Shown: piece by piece, positions 23,853 through 38,484 of the stretch
Position numbering within the stretch: position 1 is the first letter of the stretch
How the letters are laid out: each line of letters begins with the position of its first letter
NCBI GenBank assembly: GCA_020086605.1
Contig: JACBWW010000003.1
Location: forward strand, 7,635,008-7,699,007
Origin: Lanius collurio
Lineage: Eukaryota > Chordata > Aves > Passeriformes > Laniidae
Length of the DNA stretch: 64,000 nucleotides
Reading direction: 5' to 3'
Notes under the pieces: model-generated
Seen by the model: the letters and a program-made list of their open reading frames with translations, nothing else
The model's database searches: none
Told to the model about the DNA's origin: nothing
Made by a program: the position numbers and the translations under genes

Positions 23853-26800
23853 ACCCAAATAACATTAAGTTTTCCTCACTCTCTTTCTCTGTCCTTGAGA
23901 GGAAGATGAGTGAGTCCAGGCAAAATTCAGAAATAACTATCACATTTGGAAATGTTTGGGTTTCACCATCTTGATGCTCATTATTACTCCCTCCTCATGT
24001 GAGACAGGTGAATCAAGTCTGTTAAACCACTGCCTTGAACATTTCAGGATAAAACCAGCTGGGCGTCCCTAACTCCTAGATGACAATAGTTCATGGCATC
24101 CTGGTGACTTGACATGAAGAGAACGAGGGTCACACCCAAATTGTTTCATTAAATCAGCTGTATGGCTGATAGCTTCCTGTTGAAGGGTCATTAAAATACC
24201 TGTGGACAGAGAAAGAGGAGTGGGTGCTACAGTGATTTCTACAATTGCTGTTTTAACAATGGGAAACTCCTAGCCAAAGGCTGCATACTGCTTGTCTAGA
24301 AAAAGCAGATGAGACTGAGCATCCCTCTTCTTTTCTATGATTCCTTTCTCTTCATTATGCTTTCAGTTGGGGTTGAGTAATACGAGGGAACTTCAAGGAT
24401 TCAGATGCCATCCATAAAGAAAAATAAAATTATCTGGTCACAGTTAATTACTTTTTGGCAAAATATTCTCCGAAGCATTATCCTGCTTGTTTACACATGT
24501 TTAACCTCCAGTGTACCTTAAATTCTTCTATAATAGCTTTAACTTCAGATGCACTGTACCAATTAGTATTCAATATTTTTTTTTGTTTTTTAGAATAATT
24601 ATTTTCATCTAATATTTTAATGACTATACCAATTTAGTGCCCTTCATAGATAGTAATAAAATGTTAATTATAAACACAGTATCTATTTTGCTGTATAAAT
24701 TCTCTCATAGAATCAAATTACTGACCTTTTTCTCATTTAATCCTATTTTCAGAGCCACCTTACAGCATTTGACACTTTGAAAATTAGTCACTTTCTGAGA
24801 GCCAGCTCAATTGTTTTCTTAGTTTTTATCACCTTAAATTCTTACCTGGAGAAATCAAGTGAAATCAAAATTAGCTGAAACAAAAATCAAAAGTGACTAG
24901 TTTTACAGGCCCATTTTCCCACATTAGTTCAGATGTTGTCTGTTATGTTCATACCACAAATAAGCACAAGGAAAACACTTGGAGGGTCACATAGGTCAAT
25001 AAACATCTGGCTTATGAAGTGTTGCCCCGCTTCCTGTATTATGTTGATAAAATTACTTTAGTCAGGAGAAAGAAATATAAAGTACAAAATAAAAGTGGTA
25101 AATTTTGTCATCTTGACATATGGAAGATTTGCATGTGTAATTTACATCAGCATAAGTCTCAGTTTATTGAAATGGAATTCTATCCAAAATTCCAAGAGGA
25201 AAAGAAACATGGGGTGTGTGTTTCAGTGGTCTGTCTCCATCTCAGTGTAGGTATGGGGTCCTCTGTCCATCAGGAAGAGGCCATCCCAGAGTGCTTTATA
25301 CTTCTCCAAGCAAGTCATTTGAAGGCACTGTTTCTTTCTGCTATGGAAGCAATTTTAATCCGCTCTAAATGCAGATCAGCAGCGAAACCCCCCAGCTATA
25401 CAAATTCTCATAGTCACGCTCTTCCCCAAATTCTTCTGTTTATCTCTTGAGCTTTTGCAAATATTTGAAACTCCTGGAGAAATTGGTCTTCACCTGCACC
25501 CACTAGCAGATTCACTAAAGAATATTTAATGAGAAGGTGCTGTGTTGTCTGTGTTATCGCGAACAGCACGCTTAGCTTGCTTTAATTCATGTGGCAGATA
25601 ACTGCCTTTGTGATAAGCCAGTTTTCTTATTTTTATTGCTGTTCTTTGCATGGCTTTTATGTTCTCTTGTGATGTTACTAAACATTTTGCTTGAATAAAG
25701 ATTGGGCTGCTTGTTGGATTTTTGAAATTTTTCTGTGTTAAAAAACAAAATTGCTTTGGGCAAATTCTGTTTTCTTTTTTTTTCCAAGGAAAATTCCTGT
25801 TGACTTCAAATAAGAGCTTCAGGGGTGAGCTGTCCAAGAAAAATGAGTGTATGATCACAGGAAGAGATTTCTGACACTTTCCTTGGCTAGCAGCATTCAT
25901 CACATATTTGAATGGAGTACTGCCTAGAATGGATCCAGGAAAATAGGTATTAGTTTATGAACTCCAGTTATTGTGCAACCAAAATTCAGTAACATTAACC
26001 AATATGTTTAGGTGATGACATTTTGTCCAGGGGAGAGAAAGCAAAAATTAGTAGATGTAATACAAAGAAAGAAAATAGTCCTGCATTAACTGAAGTAATT
26101 TTTTTGCAATGACAAAATTAAGCAGAAGGCACCTGCCCTAGACACCTAATTCTAATGCTTACTCCAAGAATCTTGTTTTCACTTGAGGCAGATTGGATCA
26201 TTTTTCAAACAACTTTACTGGTCAACCTGAAATGAAAATTACCAGAGACTTGGTACTCACACCATAGGTAATGAAATATCCCTAGCAAAGCATTGTACCT
26301 GTGTTCATTGCATGTATCCTCCCAAACAGGAAGAAAAAACCCCAACACTGAACTGCTAGTGTATGTCTTGGGCAATTAGACAGTAGATATTTATCAAGAG
26401 ATGAAATAATATCCTCCAGAAGTCATCATCTGCTGTTTGTTAGGTAGGTCAGCTTCCAGTGTAGCCAGTTGATGTCTGATCTAGCCACTTCTCATCCTAC
26501 ATTCCAAGTAAGTCACCTCATCTGTACTTATCTGGCCACTTTCTCAGTTTTCACACAGTCAGACATGCTCATAAAACTGTCCTAAACACCTTTTCCACAT
26601 CCTTCAGCTATTCCAAACAGGTGTGGTGATGTATCAGAATTTCATCACTGCTGGCCGTGGCAGATTTGCTCTGTACTTCCTAAAATTTTTTAACCTTTCC
26701 CTGGAACACTGCACTGTGTGCGCTATGTCCCAGCAGCCAGCAGTGACTCTATCTGTGGAGAACAAAGGCCAAAAATCCTCGTGCTCTCCAGTGCTCTGAA

Positions 26801-29533
26801 CTGTCAGAACTGTAGGGAGCTGGATGGTTGCAGCCTCTGCTCCACAGAAGGAGTTTGCCAGCTTCATGTTTTTAAGCTACCCTTCAGGACACAATCAGGG
26901 CTGTGGGTACTGGTTGAATCAGTAGAGTTGCTCTCTCCAAATGGTTCTCAGTGCCCTTATTTGCACTCTGCAAGTGACTGGTCTGGGTGATGGCTTCCAC
27001 ATGGTACATTTGGTAGATGTCAGTTGCCCTCTTCAGTATTCCCTGCACTTTTGTTAAAGTTTGCAGCAACAAAACTCAGCTTTGTGGGTTTTTTCTTTTA
27101 CGTCATGTGTGTTAAAAGTTGTGGCAGACTCAAAGAGAAGGAAGCTCTGGGTTCAAGTAGAAAGACCCCCATTTTCTGTTTTTTGGAGGCCTCTTCTGCT
27201 CTCCTTTGTGGTCATTGCAGTCATGTTTGGGGATCATGGCACGTTTGGCAAACCCTGTGAGTACCAAGGGTGATTCTGCACACTGTCCACAGCATATATA
27301 TCAACAAGCCCAGCATTGCTGGCCCACTGATAAACCAGCTCTTCTGGAAGCAGCTGGAGCTAATGCAAGTCTCATTTCTGACACCTGTGTTCCTGCCTTA
27401 ATGCTTCCAAATTGGTATTTTGGGAAGAATGGATGGCATGAACAGAATTACTGCAGGACATCTGTAGACATGCTGTCACCCTGACTGATGTTATGACACA
27501 TGATCTGCTTTAGAGTAATTTTTTACCATTGCTTTGGAGATCAGAATGCCTTGGGTTTATTTCTAAGATTGGATCTTGCATGACATCCATTTTTTGCTAT
27601 ATAAATTTAAAATTAAAATATTGTAATATATATCACTATTCCAAGTTACACTCTTAAGTCTGCCTCTGGGCACTTAAATAAATGGCCAGGTTTTTAAATA
27701 ATTAAGTACTTCCAGCTCCCATCAAAGTCAATAGAAGAGTTGTAGCAAGGAACAGGCAGCAAACTTCAAGATAGAAAATACAAAGAAAAGACAATTTTAA
27801 CAAGTATTGTAGCAACTTGAGGCAAAAGATGTAGAAAATGTACCCTTATCATGGATTCTGTTAAATAAGGGGCCCACTGTTGATCTGTCCACTAGTTGGC
27901 AGGCATAGCAACACAGTCAGCCATCCTGTGAATGCATCCCTGGCTGCTCCTGAGTCTCTGCTGAGGCATCCTAGCAACTGTGTGCCAGCACTGCACTGTG
28001 CAAATGCATGAGCATTAGCAGGATCAATCAAACCTGCAGGGGAGTTTTCCAGAGGCTGGTGCATAAAGCATTTCACTGGAACAGAGTGGAACACCTGGTG
28101 AACAGGGATACCAAGGTTAAGTGTATTTCCAGGACTGCATTTATCTTCTTTTTCTTTAAATACCCAGCAACTAGAAATCAGAGTTCTGAATGCATTGCTT
28201 TGAGATTTTTCCCTTCCCTTCAAGATCCTGTTCCTGAGGATTATGCAACTGTACAAGCGCCTGCAGCAGATGCTCAGAATATTCTCACTCTTTGATGGAT
28301 TACATGGGTCACTTCTAATTTAGGGACAATAGCACCTTGCAGATCAGATTTACACTATATTTAACATTCCTGTTTCAATAGTGGCCAGTGCAAAAAGTCA
28401 GCAAGAATTGAAATGTCTGTAATGTAGTAGTAGTGTACACTATTTTTTCCCCTCAATACTATGTTTCAGAAAAGTACCATTGTATATCAGCAATTTTAGT
28501 TGACTTGCAAGATGAGATGAATTTTTACAGTTTTTCATTTTGCTTTCTGCCTTTGCATCCCACATATAGCAACCTTGTAACATTTATTTTGGAACAAACT
28601 TGTTGTTCAGTCAGGAAACCAAGAAATGAATCACTCAGCTCCCATTTTACATGAACGTTTCACTCCACATATATACAAATTCACAATTTCATTTTCTGCC
28701 TTCTGTGCATTATCTGATGTATTAACATGCTTTCCTATGCTCCTTCAACTCTTTCACTTTTCTGTAGCTGCTGGAGAGACTTTTGTCGAAGCTTTTTTTT
28801 TCTTGTAGTGAGGCAAAATCCTGTCAACAGAGTGCAAAAGCATGTTTAATGGCCTCTAGCTGGCTGCAGATGCCCACATTTCTGAATAGTACTCAACATC
28901 AGAAAACTGAACGTACTATTAATTAAAGCTTTCTTTTCAAATGATGCCAAAATAGAATATTTTCTAGAAAGACCTCACTTTTCCTCCAACATGAAGTAAG
29001 ATGAAAGACATTTACTTGGTGATTTCATTTGCATTCTCTGAAGTGACTGTCTGAAATGTGCTTCGGTAATAAAGAAAGCACTTGTTGCTGAAAACCAAAA
29101 CCAAGTATTACTTGTTAGTCTTTATACAGTGTATCTGCAAATGTGAGTCTTGCCTGCGAAAAATTACTGGTGGTGTAAAATAGGACATGTAAGGCCACAC
29201 ACTTACTGGTTAGAAGATCCTAAAGGGAATTTTTTTTCCCAACCACATTAAGTTGTCCACACCAAATATCTATTTTAAAGTTATTACATAATAACATGTT
29301 AAAAATCATATTTGGCATGTGAAAAATGTATAGTCGGTACTGAAGAGAGATAAAGCAACTGATTTTTTTTAAATTAAAAACCCCTTTGTTTTACAGTGTA
29401 GCAATAAATTTTTCAGTTTTTCATTTTGTATCCCGGCATCTCGGTAATGCTACATAAAGACTTTAGCTACATTTTATTTTCCTTTCATGTATACATGTGT
29501 ATTTCAATGAAAAAAGGAAAAGAGAATTTAAAT
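23853..29533. other. Unique DNA without a supported gene
   Basis: No gene was recognised. A GC-richer block at about 26640-27490 has several short open frames on both strands and could be an unclassified old element. A 143-codon frame at 25019-25450 has no recognisable domain. A single undetermined base lies just beyond this stretch, at 29534. Confidence 0.55.
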
Positions 29534-29534
29534 N
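29534..29534. other. Undetermined base (N)
   Basis: A single N lies within AT-rich sequence, an unresolved position or masked conflict in the assembly. Confidence 0.99.
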
Positions 29535-32500
29535 TCTACAATAGAAACAAACCAGTTCCTGCTAGCATGGTGAATGCTGCATTGGTGTCATATGGTGGAT
29601 GTTTGACATATTAGCCATGCTAAATAGAGTGAGAACCAGTCAAAAATCTTATTTTGGGAAGCATTACACCCTTTTCTTTACCATTTTCTCCATCTTTGCC
29701 AAGGAAACACTAGAAATAAAGTGTTTCTAAATCAAGCCCTCAAGATCTCCTTCCATGCTATTCTAAAGATCCTTGATGTGTGGTTCGGTTGAGACTTGCT
29801 GAAATGTCTCTATCTCCAGATGGATAAAGCCAAAGCAATTATTGTTTTTTAACTTTATGCACAGTTTAGAGAAAAGCAAAGATTTTGGAAAAAGGTGTTT
29901 AGACCAGTTTTCCGCAACTGGTGTAAACTGGTCTGCATCCTTTAATTTCTGAATTTATACCTGAAATAAAATAAATGTAAAATTGTACATGAGTTTAGTG
30001 CTATCAAGTAGTCCCACTGGAAACCGCAAGATTACAATCTGATTTAGGGCCACAGTACACTCTGAGGTTATCTTGTCTAAGTATCCATAGGATAATCTAG
30101 AGTTATGACCAAACAAAAATGTCTTCTGGGCCTGCAGCATGGCCCTAGCTTGCCTGTGCTTAGTGCAGCTCCCTATGGATAGAAGTGGATTTACTTTCTT
30201 TGCAGAAACCCACCTTTGGGGACAGTTGGTACACTTGATGCTGTCGATTGCCCCACCTTGAGCACCCAATTAGATTCTTGTCTCCCTGCCAGCAATTGCC
30301 AGGTGGATGGTAAGGATGCAGAGAAACCCTCACCTGGGGAATTGTGCACCCTTAATGTCGCTTTTGCTCCACTTGTGGCATGGAGTTTCTGCACTGATGG
30401 CTGGGATTCAAGTCCTTCTCAGGCTCATATGAAGTACACTGCAAACAGAAATATTTGTACAGTGTCTTCCAGTGTTGCTCAAGGTAACTGAGATTACCAC
30501 AAGAAGGAGACAAGTGTTGCTCATTTTTTGCAGGGTTTCCATGCCTGTACTAGATGACAGCCCTCCCTCTATTTTGGCAGTCTGTGTGATTTTCATACTC
30601 AGATTTCAGGCTTATATACATAATATATAATACTCTGTTTCCACTAAAACAAGCAATATGTGCATTTATGGTGGTAGGTAGGTGTTGGGTTTTATGTCTG
30701 TGTTTGAGAAAATCAAGTCACTGCTATGCAGTAGGATGTATTGAGCTCTTAAATATGTCTAAATTTCTGGAGTGCCTTCTGATTACACAGGCTATGGAGG
30801 AAGAATGGGAAAGAAATTGTTTGGTCACAATTGACTAAGTTGGTTGGGGAAAATGGTAAATTTTTTGAAGAAGAGACTCATTGGCATGAGGCTGAAGGAG
30901 GTGCCCTTTAAAAGGGACCCAAAACTCCTAGAAAACTTGTACCTTGGTCACTAGGCAGCCCTATCAGGGTAGTGTCCTTCAGCTCCAGCTGCAGCTAGTT
31001 AGAGGGACACTGACTTTGCTAAATGAAATCCCAGCGTGGATGTGTGAGAGGCAAGAGGTTAGTGAACAAGTCTCATACCCAAAGCATAAATATTCCTTTT
31101 TCCAAAGGCAAAACGGTAGTGTTGCATAGAAATTCCCTTGGATAATTGTAGAGGTTCCACCCATAAGGATGAGGAATGCAACTCTGTATTCTGTCTCTAG
31201 CCAGGGAGTGAATTTTGTAGCTCTGTGAAAATCCCTGTTGTTGTAGCTAAGCTGACTGCCTGCAGCTGCCTTGGGTGGTTGGAAAAAGTAGGTTAACTCT
31301 ACTTTGTACTCTACAGAATGGGCTACACTAAGTCTTACCTTTTGTAAAGAATAAATAATAAAACTCCCATTTCTTCTCAGCATGTTTAAAATCTACAGAA
31401 AAAAAAAAAAGTCATACTTTGGTGTTTGTATAATGCCTAGTTGGTGACTTAGGCACTCTGATACCACAACAATTAAGATAAATCTTCTTTCTTCTTTACT
31501 TAAGGAATCACTCATAGATATTAGGATTCACCAAAATCTATGATGGGTAATTAAGGAAATGTGTTGTCCGCCAGGTTTAGAGAAAATTCGGTAGCAAATA
31601 AACATGTTATTAGAAAACATGTAATCTGCAAAGGAAAATTCTTCTCCAGTTATCTCCCTCCATACTTGAAAATCTTATCCTTGATCTACTGCTCCTGCCT
31701 GGATCAAAAATACCCCACAATACAAACCTAAAAACAGTGTCACAGAAAAAAAATACCCCAACTACTCGTTAAAAAAATTGAAAATGGAAGTCCAAAGTAG
31801 GTCAGCTTTACCCGACTGACACAACTTCTAAGGTCAGGAAAAGCTTCAGTCATAGTTTTTGTTCCTTTGCTAGGGAAATTATTACACAGTAATGTCTTGG
31901 GGCTGTGTGTTTGCTGGTGCTGCCAAGACAAGTAATTTCTGTGTGTGCTGTGAGGAGCATTCCCTCTCTATCATATGACTACTAGACGGACATAATGCTT
32001 CACAGTAACAGCACTGACTCACCCTGTGGTTTATGCCAGCACTTAATGTCATTCATGCTTAATAAAACTGTAGGCTTCTGCTTTTCCACACACTTTTTTT
32101 ATAATTATTTTTCTTGAAACCTGCCACAGCATAAGAAAAGTTATGGCAGCTTGATATAAAATGTTAATTTTCTATTCTCCATTCAAATATATTTGACAGT
32201 ATTCCTCAGAAAAAGTTCTCTAAACAGCCACACACAGATGGCCAGCACACAGCTGAATGACTGCAGCATTTTCAGAGAAATAGGTGTATCTGGCAATCTG
32301 ATTGTCTAGTCTTTTTGTTTGATGCAAAGTTCATTTGGAAATCACAGATTCTTGCAAGCCAAAATCCCCCCCAAACACCCTCCAACTCAGATCAGCAAAC
32401 TGACCCACTTCTTGTCTTCTCAGCTCAAACCCACCTTTACACCAGCTGCCATGCTGCCTTTGAATGACTGATGTGAAGAGAGTCTGTTAAATATTGCAGG

Positions 32501-33569
32501 TAAAAACCTTATTAAAAAAATATTGTATCAAACATGTTTTCCTGCTATGCTGTAAGCCCAAACACAACAGTGTGGTAGCTAATGAGAAATTCAACGCTGA
32601 TGCACCTCAGTCCCCAGCTCCAAGATGTACTGGAGGAAAGCGAATGCCAGCTCTTAATGCCACCTCTTAATGCCGCACTATGCCTTGCCCTACATACATG
32701 TCCAGAAGGATTTTGCTCAGTTTGAGCAGTGAGCAGCTGTAATTCCAGCTCTCTCCCCTCTAAGTAGAAGCAGTGAGGAAATGGAATGGGCGTGAGGATT
32801 GCAGGGCTCACAGAACAGCAAGGATTGGGTGGGCTGTAGCGGCTTTCTTCAGGCTGTGCTGCCAACACACCTGAGCAGCCACAGGAAATCCAGTGGCAAA
32901 ACCCTGAAAATGGTAGTAGAGTGTGCAATTTTCGTGAATGGTGAGAATATAATATCTAATGAAATTAGAGGTGTTCTGAATTTGGTTTTCATTGTAGTAA
33001 AAGAGAGTGGAGGGAGAAAAAATGGTATTTTGCTCCTGTGTTCAGTTCCTGAAGTCTTATGCCTCAGCAGGGATATTGGAAGTACACAAAATTTGGTGCA
33101 TTCTGCTTTCTCCCAAATGGAACAAAATTATCATTCAGAAATATCTGTGGCAGTTCCAGGAGTAAATTGTCTCTCTCATTGATTTAGCAATACCAAGGCA
33201 GTAGAAAATTCTGAGTTCTGTATAGAGGGAATTGTCCCAGTTTTCATTGTAGCAATGGAACTGGAATAGACAGCTCCAGTAAAATGTTATTTTATTAAAA
33301 CCACTATAATTGCACTTTAACTGTTTGTGTGTTTTCATCCTTCTCTGCTTTTTGCCCCAAAAAAGGTCATGTCTTTCAGTAATATAGTTCTTCCAGTAAA
33401 ATTAGTAAACTGGCTTCTCTGTGTAGTATCAGCTTGATTAACAGCTACCATACTCAAATGCATGACCTCCTTGCTCAGGGAGCCCTTTGGGAGAGTGTGG
33501 AGAATGAATATAGATGTGATAATGAGTGGGAGTCACACATTTGTGGCTGGCTTTACCTGAATAATAGTA

Positions 33570-33607
33570 TTTTTCTCTTTTCTTTTTTTCTTTTTTTTTT
33601 TTTCTTC
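33570..33607. repeat. Pyrimidine (T-rich) tract
   Basis: There are 38 bp of T with a few C, including a run of 13 T. It resembles a long polypyrimidine tract, but no acceptor-and-exon pattern follows that I can support. Confidence 0.85.
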
Positions 33608-34741
33608 AATTAAAAAAACCCTGAAAAACTTGAAACAACTAAGGATTTTTCATTGCTGGCTCTTAAGATGTACAAAGGATTCTGCCAGTATATATAACTG
33701 TTACAAAATATTCCCACAAGAAACAGGACTATGTTGCTTTAAAGCCTTCTATGTTTAATATGTTTGTTTGGGGCTCTCTTGTGCAAACTGTCAGAAGAAA
33801 AAGAAGAGACAGCATGTGTGTAATGTATAGCTTGATCATTCAAACATGATGAAAAATGATATCTACTCTCTGTAGATAGAAGCACATTTTCAGCTAAAAC
33901 AAACCTGTTTTCTGCTTTTTGTTTGATGCAGAGAGAAAGAGAGCTATTCTGATTAGGATAGAGTACCTGAAATCAAGGAAGTTGCTCTTCGTGACTCTGA
34001 CAGGCACTTCTCTGCCTGCATAGGTCACTAAACCTTTATATGCTTCAGTTTTTATTATTTGTAAAACGCTTCTTATTTATTTCAGAAAGATATACTGAGA
34101 CTAAATTAACTAGGATTTGAAAAAGCATATTTAGATCTCCAGTAAAAATACTGCAAATAGGGGACACATTGTCTGTTTGGAAAAATAAGTTGAAAAGTAG
34201 AATGAAAGTAGGAAAAGTTTTTAAAGGGAATTTTAAATGTTTGTAAGATTTTTCTGCTTATTCCTGGCTCATTTTTATCAGTGAAGCTTGGTAATAAAAA
34301 CCAAAGGTAATGTTGCAGTGGGAAGGAATGACACATGCTGTTTCCTCCTCTCTTGCACCCTTACAGTATTTGGCATTGCTGACAGGTACCTCGGGGTTTT
34401 GGAACAGAGGTTATTCAGAACTCCAAATTTTGCACCAGGATCATACTTGGCACTTGCTGTTCAGCTGTTCCCATGCAACTGGACCCTCTTCCAATGTCAT
34501 TTGAAGACCCACACTCAGCAGCAAGCTGTGCAGCCCATGTTTCCTTTAGGTCCCATTGTTGCTCCTGGCTAACAAGGACAGGGGGAGAGCAGAAAGGAGA
34601 AGTCCAGCGCTGTTTCACAAGGACTTGGATGCCTGGGGCAGGAGTGCTGTTGCCTCTCTGAGACACCAACTGTCTTGGAGAGATCTGAGGCCCGGGGTTT
34701 CAGCTCGGATGGCCCACAGTGTAGTTGTTTGGCTTTCCCTG

Positions 34742-34772
34742 ACTAAATGGTGTCTGAGCTAAACCATTTAGT
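34742..34772. repeat. Perfect 10-bp inverted repeat, 11-nt loop
   Basis: ACTAAATGGT (34742-34751) is mirrored by ACCATTTAGT (34763-34772). A single perfect 10-bp hairpin with a short loop is roughly what chance gives in 64 kb, so no function is claimed. Confidence 0.8.
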
Positions 34773-35049
34773 ACTTTGCCTTAGGCTTCATGTCCTATTG
34801 CCATGAGTGTATTTAAAGGATCCCCATCCCCTTTCCAGCTATCACATAAGGCAGCACACATACACATCTGTTGTATATACACATCCAGATTTATTTTCAG
34901 GTTTCTCATTTCAAGGCTTGCTTTTTTTTGCTCAGAGTTCTTCAACTTGAATTGTGCTTCATGTGAGTCATCCATGTTGCATTCAGCTCATTACCCTCAG
35001 GGCCAAATAAGAGATGGCATCTGGCACGAAGTAGAAAGAAAACCATGTA

Positions 35050-35210
35050 CTCTGGGTGCAGCTCACAATAGGTTTGGCTTTCTGGGCTGTGAGTGCACAT
35101 TGCCAGATTGTGCTTAGCTTCTTATCCATCAGCACCCCAAAGTCCTACTCCACAGGGCTGCTTTCAACCCTTTTTCCATTCTCTCTTTCCATTTAGCATA
35201 CGTCTTGGTG
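35050..35210 (-). mobile_element. CR1 LINE fragment (minus strand)
   Basis: The + strand reads 'ggctttctgggctgtgagtgcacattgcc' at 35074, then 'cttatccatcagcaccccaaagtcctactccacagggctg' at 35121. This is the complement of the CR1 section encoding the region just upstream of the 'ccaagaaggcc' block. Both ends fade: upstream to about 35050, and downstream into 'atttagcatacgtcttggtgattctcatta', probably the decayed complement of the 'aatgaggttcaac' block. It is a short non-coding internal piece without a 3' tail, so it is the remnant of a larger insertion. Confidence 0.78.
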
Positions 35211-36137
35211 ATTCTCATTAGCCCCTGTAGGATTAGCAGAATATAAATTTGCAGTATGAGCAACCAATAATTTGCAAATGATCCAAGACACTTGGTGCTA
35301 CTGAATATCTTACATATTTATATGCTGTCTAAAATGTTAGATATGATTACTTACATTATTTACTATATCTACATACCTAAAATTATACAGATTATATAGT
35401 GTTGTTCAACTGCAAAGTGGAAAGGAGCAGTCCACATCTCCTTCTGGGATCCACTCATCAATTACTGGGGTTATGGTAACATATTCTGCATAACAGAAGC
35501 CAAAGGACCTCATCCAGTAATTTACTCTGTCTGAGCTGGCATGGGTTTTCAAGGAAGACTTAGTTCAGACTTTATCCCTCCCTATACATGTGATTTTATC
35601 AATTAATTAACCTCAGCAGTCATAATCTGTGCTGTGCTTCTAGCAAACATTTGTTTAATGTGTGTTTACATGCACTGGAACACATGCCCTTTGGTTTACT
35701 GTTTACTTGGGCTTTTTTTTCCTGAATAAATAACCACCTTCAATCAAAAATCATTTACAGCATAGGAGCTCTTAAACAGCTTACAAGTCACCTCACAATC
35801 TTCTTCATGGTGTTTGCAACAACAGCATGGAGAATTGCAGTTTGCTTTCTCTGAGCAACCTAAGGGAAAGCAGACACAGCTGAGGTGGGCAGGGCTGCCC
35901 TTAGCTGGAACAACAGGGATGTGCTGCCAGAGAAAACCCTAGATATGCCACTCACCAAACTCCCAGGGCTCCCTCTGGCCCAGAAACATGAATTTTGCAC
36001 CAAAAACCAAGACAGAAGAATCTGAGGCATGAGTATGCGTCACCACAGTATGGAGTCCATACCTTTGTCAAGAGGCTTATCTGGGCCCAGAAGCTCAAAA
36101 ATATTCCAGCAGTTTAGGCATCCTCTTGGATACACAC

Positions 36138-36158
36138 TTTTTTTTTTTTTTTTTTTTT
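36138..36158. repeat. Homopolymer T21
   Basis: 21 consecutive T. It could be the complement of an old poly-A tail, but no processed-pseudogene or retroelement body was recognised next to it. Confidence 0.95.
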
Positions 36159-38484
36159 GAGACAAAACATTGCTCTTGTGCTGGTTTCACTCAGCTAGTG
36201 CTCAGGGGAGCCCAAGCGACTGTATTACATCTCCTTCCAAAGGTTGTGCTGCAGGAGAGGTTTTTTTTTCCCTTTGGCCAAATATGAACAAAAGTGAGGA
36301 AATAATATCCTTTCATATATCTTTAGCAGTGCTAAATACATTCTCACCCACTATGTATTTGTTCCATTTTTATGTAAATAGAATAGTTGTGATAGCATGG
36401 TACAACCCAAAGTTTATTTGAGGGCAAGGTTATGGAAGCAATGACTCTGTTTCCTCTGAGTAAGGAGGAGTCCCATAGTAGCCAAAAATTTCCAGAGATA
36501 AAGCACCTTATGTCATTTACCTAGAACCTAATGTACCTGTATTTTTGAAGCCCAGAACACAAAGCACACTGTATTTTGGGCAAATTGCATAGCTTGGCTA
36601 ACATATGTGTTTCCTACATTTTATGCGGCTCAAACATGTTTCTCAAAGGAAAAATACCTTATTAAAAAAAAAACCTTCTATAATTTTAGGTGAGTTGTGT
36701 GGAATTCTTTAATCTAATTTCCCTCTAGATAATTTTGACAGTGGAAAAGTGTATGCCTGCACTATTTACAGAAGTTTGGTCTGTGATGAGAGAACAAAAA
36801 GTGCAGTGTGTCTAGAGAGATGTTGAGAAACACTATGTAACAGATGAAGAGTTCTGACAACAAGGTAGAGTTATCCCTAGACCTTCTTTATTCACTGGAA
36901 GATAATATGTAAGTGTGAAAACCAGATAAACATATCAGAAAAGTATTAGCCAAGTCTTGGTAACAGTTGTACCGTTGTAATTTCATGGTTCAGTGACTTT
37001 GGTTGGGTTGTTTCCAAGTATTTATCCTCAATTTATTCCACACTATTTTCCTCTAAACAGTGTTAATGATCTATTTTCAAATTAAGTGAAACATTCTTCA
37101 GCTCACAAGAGCTTTTCCCTCTTGATAAGAAAATTTAATAATGAAAAAAATGATAATTTTCTGAGGTTTAAGTGGGGTTTTTTTTTGGCCTGGAATGTCC
37201 AATAAAATAAAAAAAGGAACTGTGGGAACTTAAAGATGTTACACAAAAATAATTTAGTACTTCATTGCATGTTCAGAATTGCATATGACCACTGATGAGT
37301 CATCCATGTTTTGGTATTGTGGTAAATTTGATTTAATCTTTCTAAAACTATCCCTGATAAAAAGACATCTGCTTCTCTTCACTGCTCTGACATTTTGTCT
37401 TGAATATATCCATTCATGGTAGCCATTTAGGGTTTCATATTCCTGTAACAGTCACTGGGAATCCAAAGGAATTCCCTTGCTTGCCCAAAAGGCAGGATTT
37501 AGTGAAAACTGTGCAATGGATCTGAATTAGACCTTTACTTTTAGGCTTTTGACTTCAGTGGGCTGAATTTGAAGCAAAGACTGATCTTTCTTAACTCCTT
37601 TCTATTTATGGGTATGTCAAAGCCACAGTTTTTAAAAGACATATAGAAACAAAAGCTGAGGACTTTGTCCAGGCTTTGAACAAAGATGCACACGTAGAGG
37701 GAAAAAGTGAGCCTAAGTATGGTGAAAGAGCAACAACCACCAGCAAGGGGAACATCAAGGAAGGTATCTTTTCCCCAATCAGAGAGGTGACATCTCCTGA
37801 GAAGGTATGTGTCTGGGAGATAAGAAGACTTCAGAATAAGAGCTAGCTTAGCATTAGCAGTGAAATAAGTTATCAAAAAAATCTTTGTAATTTACAGGAA
37901 TCTGCATTTACCCTAAATAATTAAAATGGATTAGGTAAATCTTAAAAAAAATAATTGAGAGAAGAGGCCTTGTAGATAACCATCACAGCATTGCATTCCG
38001 GACATTGAGTTACTGGCCATTTTACTGAATTAAGACAAAAAAGGACTCTTCCTGTAATCCTGATGTTGTTATCATCTTACTCATAGAATAATTAGAAGAA
38101 TAACTTGGTAACTTGAATGATGCAGTTCAGTATACAATCAACTTAAAAGGTAACTTTTCGTCTTTTTAAAAGTTAATATGTGATAATTGATAGTTGTCCA
38201 CCTTAAGCCTTGCTGTCCATGATAATGAGTAGCCACAATTCCCTTCCACTGATTTTCACGTGGCAAAACTACGGTATAGGAAAACACAACCAATAACAAA
38301 AATTAGCTTGCACTGGGCTACCGTCAGTACAGTTCTGAGCAGCAACAACATCCATCACTGCTTTTTATTTTTATGACATCCAAATCTCCACTTGAAACTC
38401 ACTGAAAGGATGTTAAGAAAGGAGGTTTAATGTAAAAATCTCATCCTAACCAAAAATACCATTAAAACATTTTTGAGGCTCAGG

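Larger units (their letters stand above)
29535..35049. other. Unique DNA without a supported gene
   Basis: No gene was recognised. It contains two GC-richer blocks (about 30130-30590 and 34340-34770) of unknown origin, a pyrimidine tract at 33570-33607, and a perfect 10-bp inverted repeat at 34742-34772. The short open frames carry no known domains. Confidence 0.55.

Noticed and set aside
25019..25450. 143-codon + frame
   Set aside because: It has no recognisable domain or exon context. A frame of this length is not unusual in 64 kb.
30969..31012. Inverted AGTGTCC/GGACACT around a CAGCTGCAG core
   Set aside because: The arms are only 7 bp with a 30-nt spacer, within chance expectation.
34742..34772. 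Perfect 10-bp hairpin as a functional RNA element
   Set aside because: About one such hairpin is expected by chance in 64 kb. Nothing nearby supports a role.
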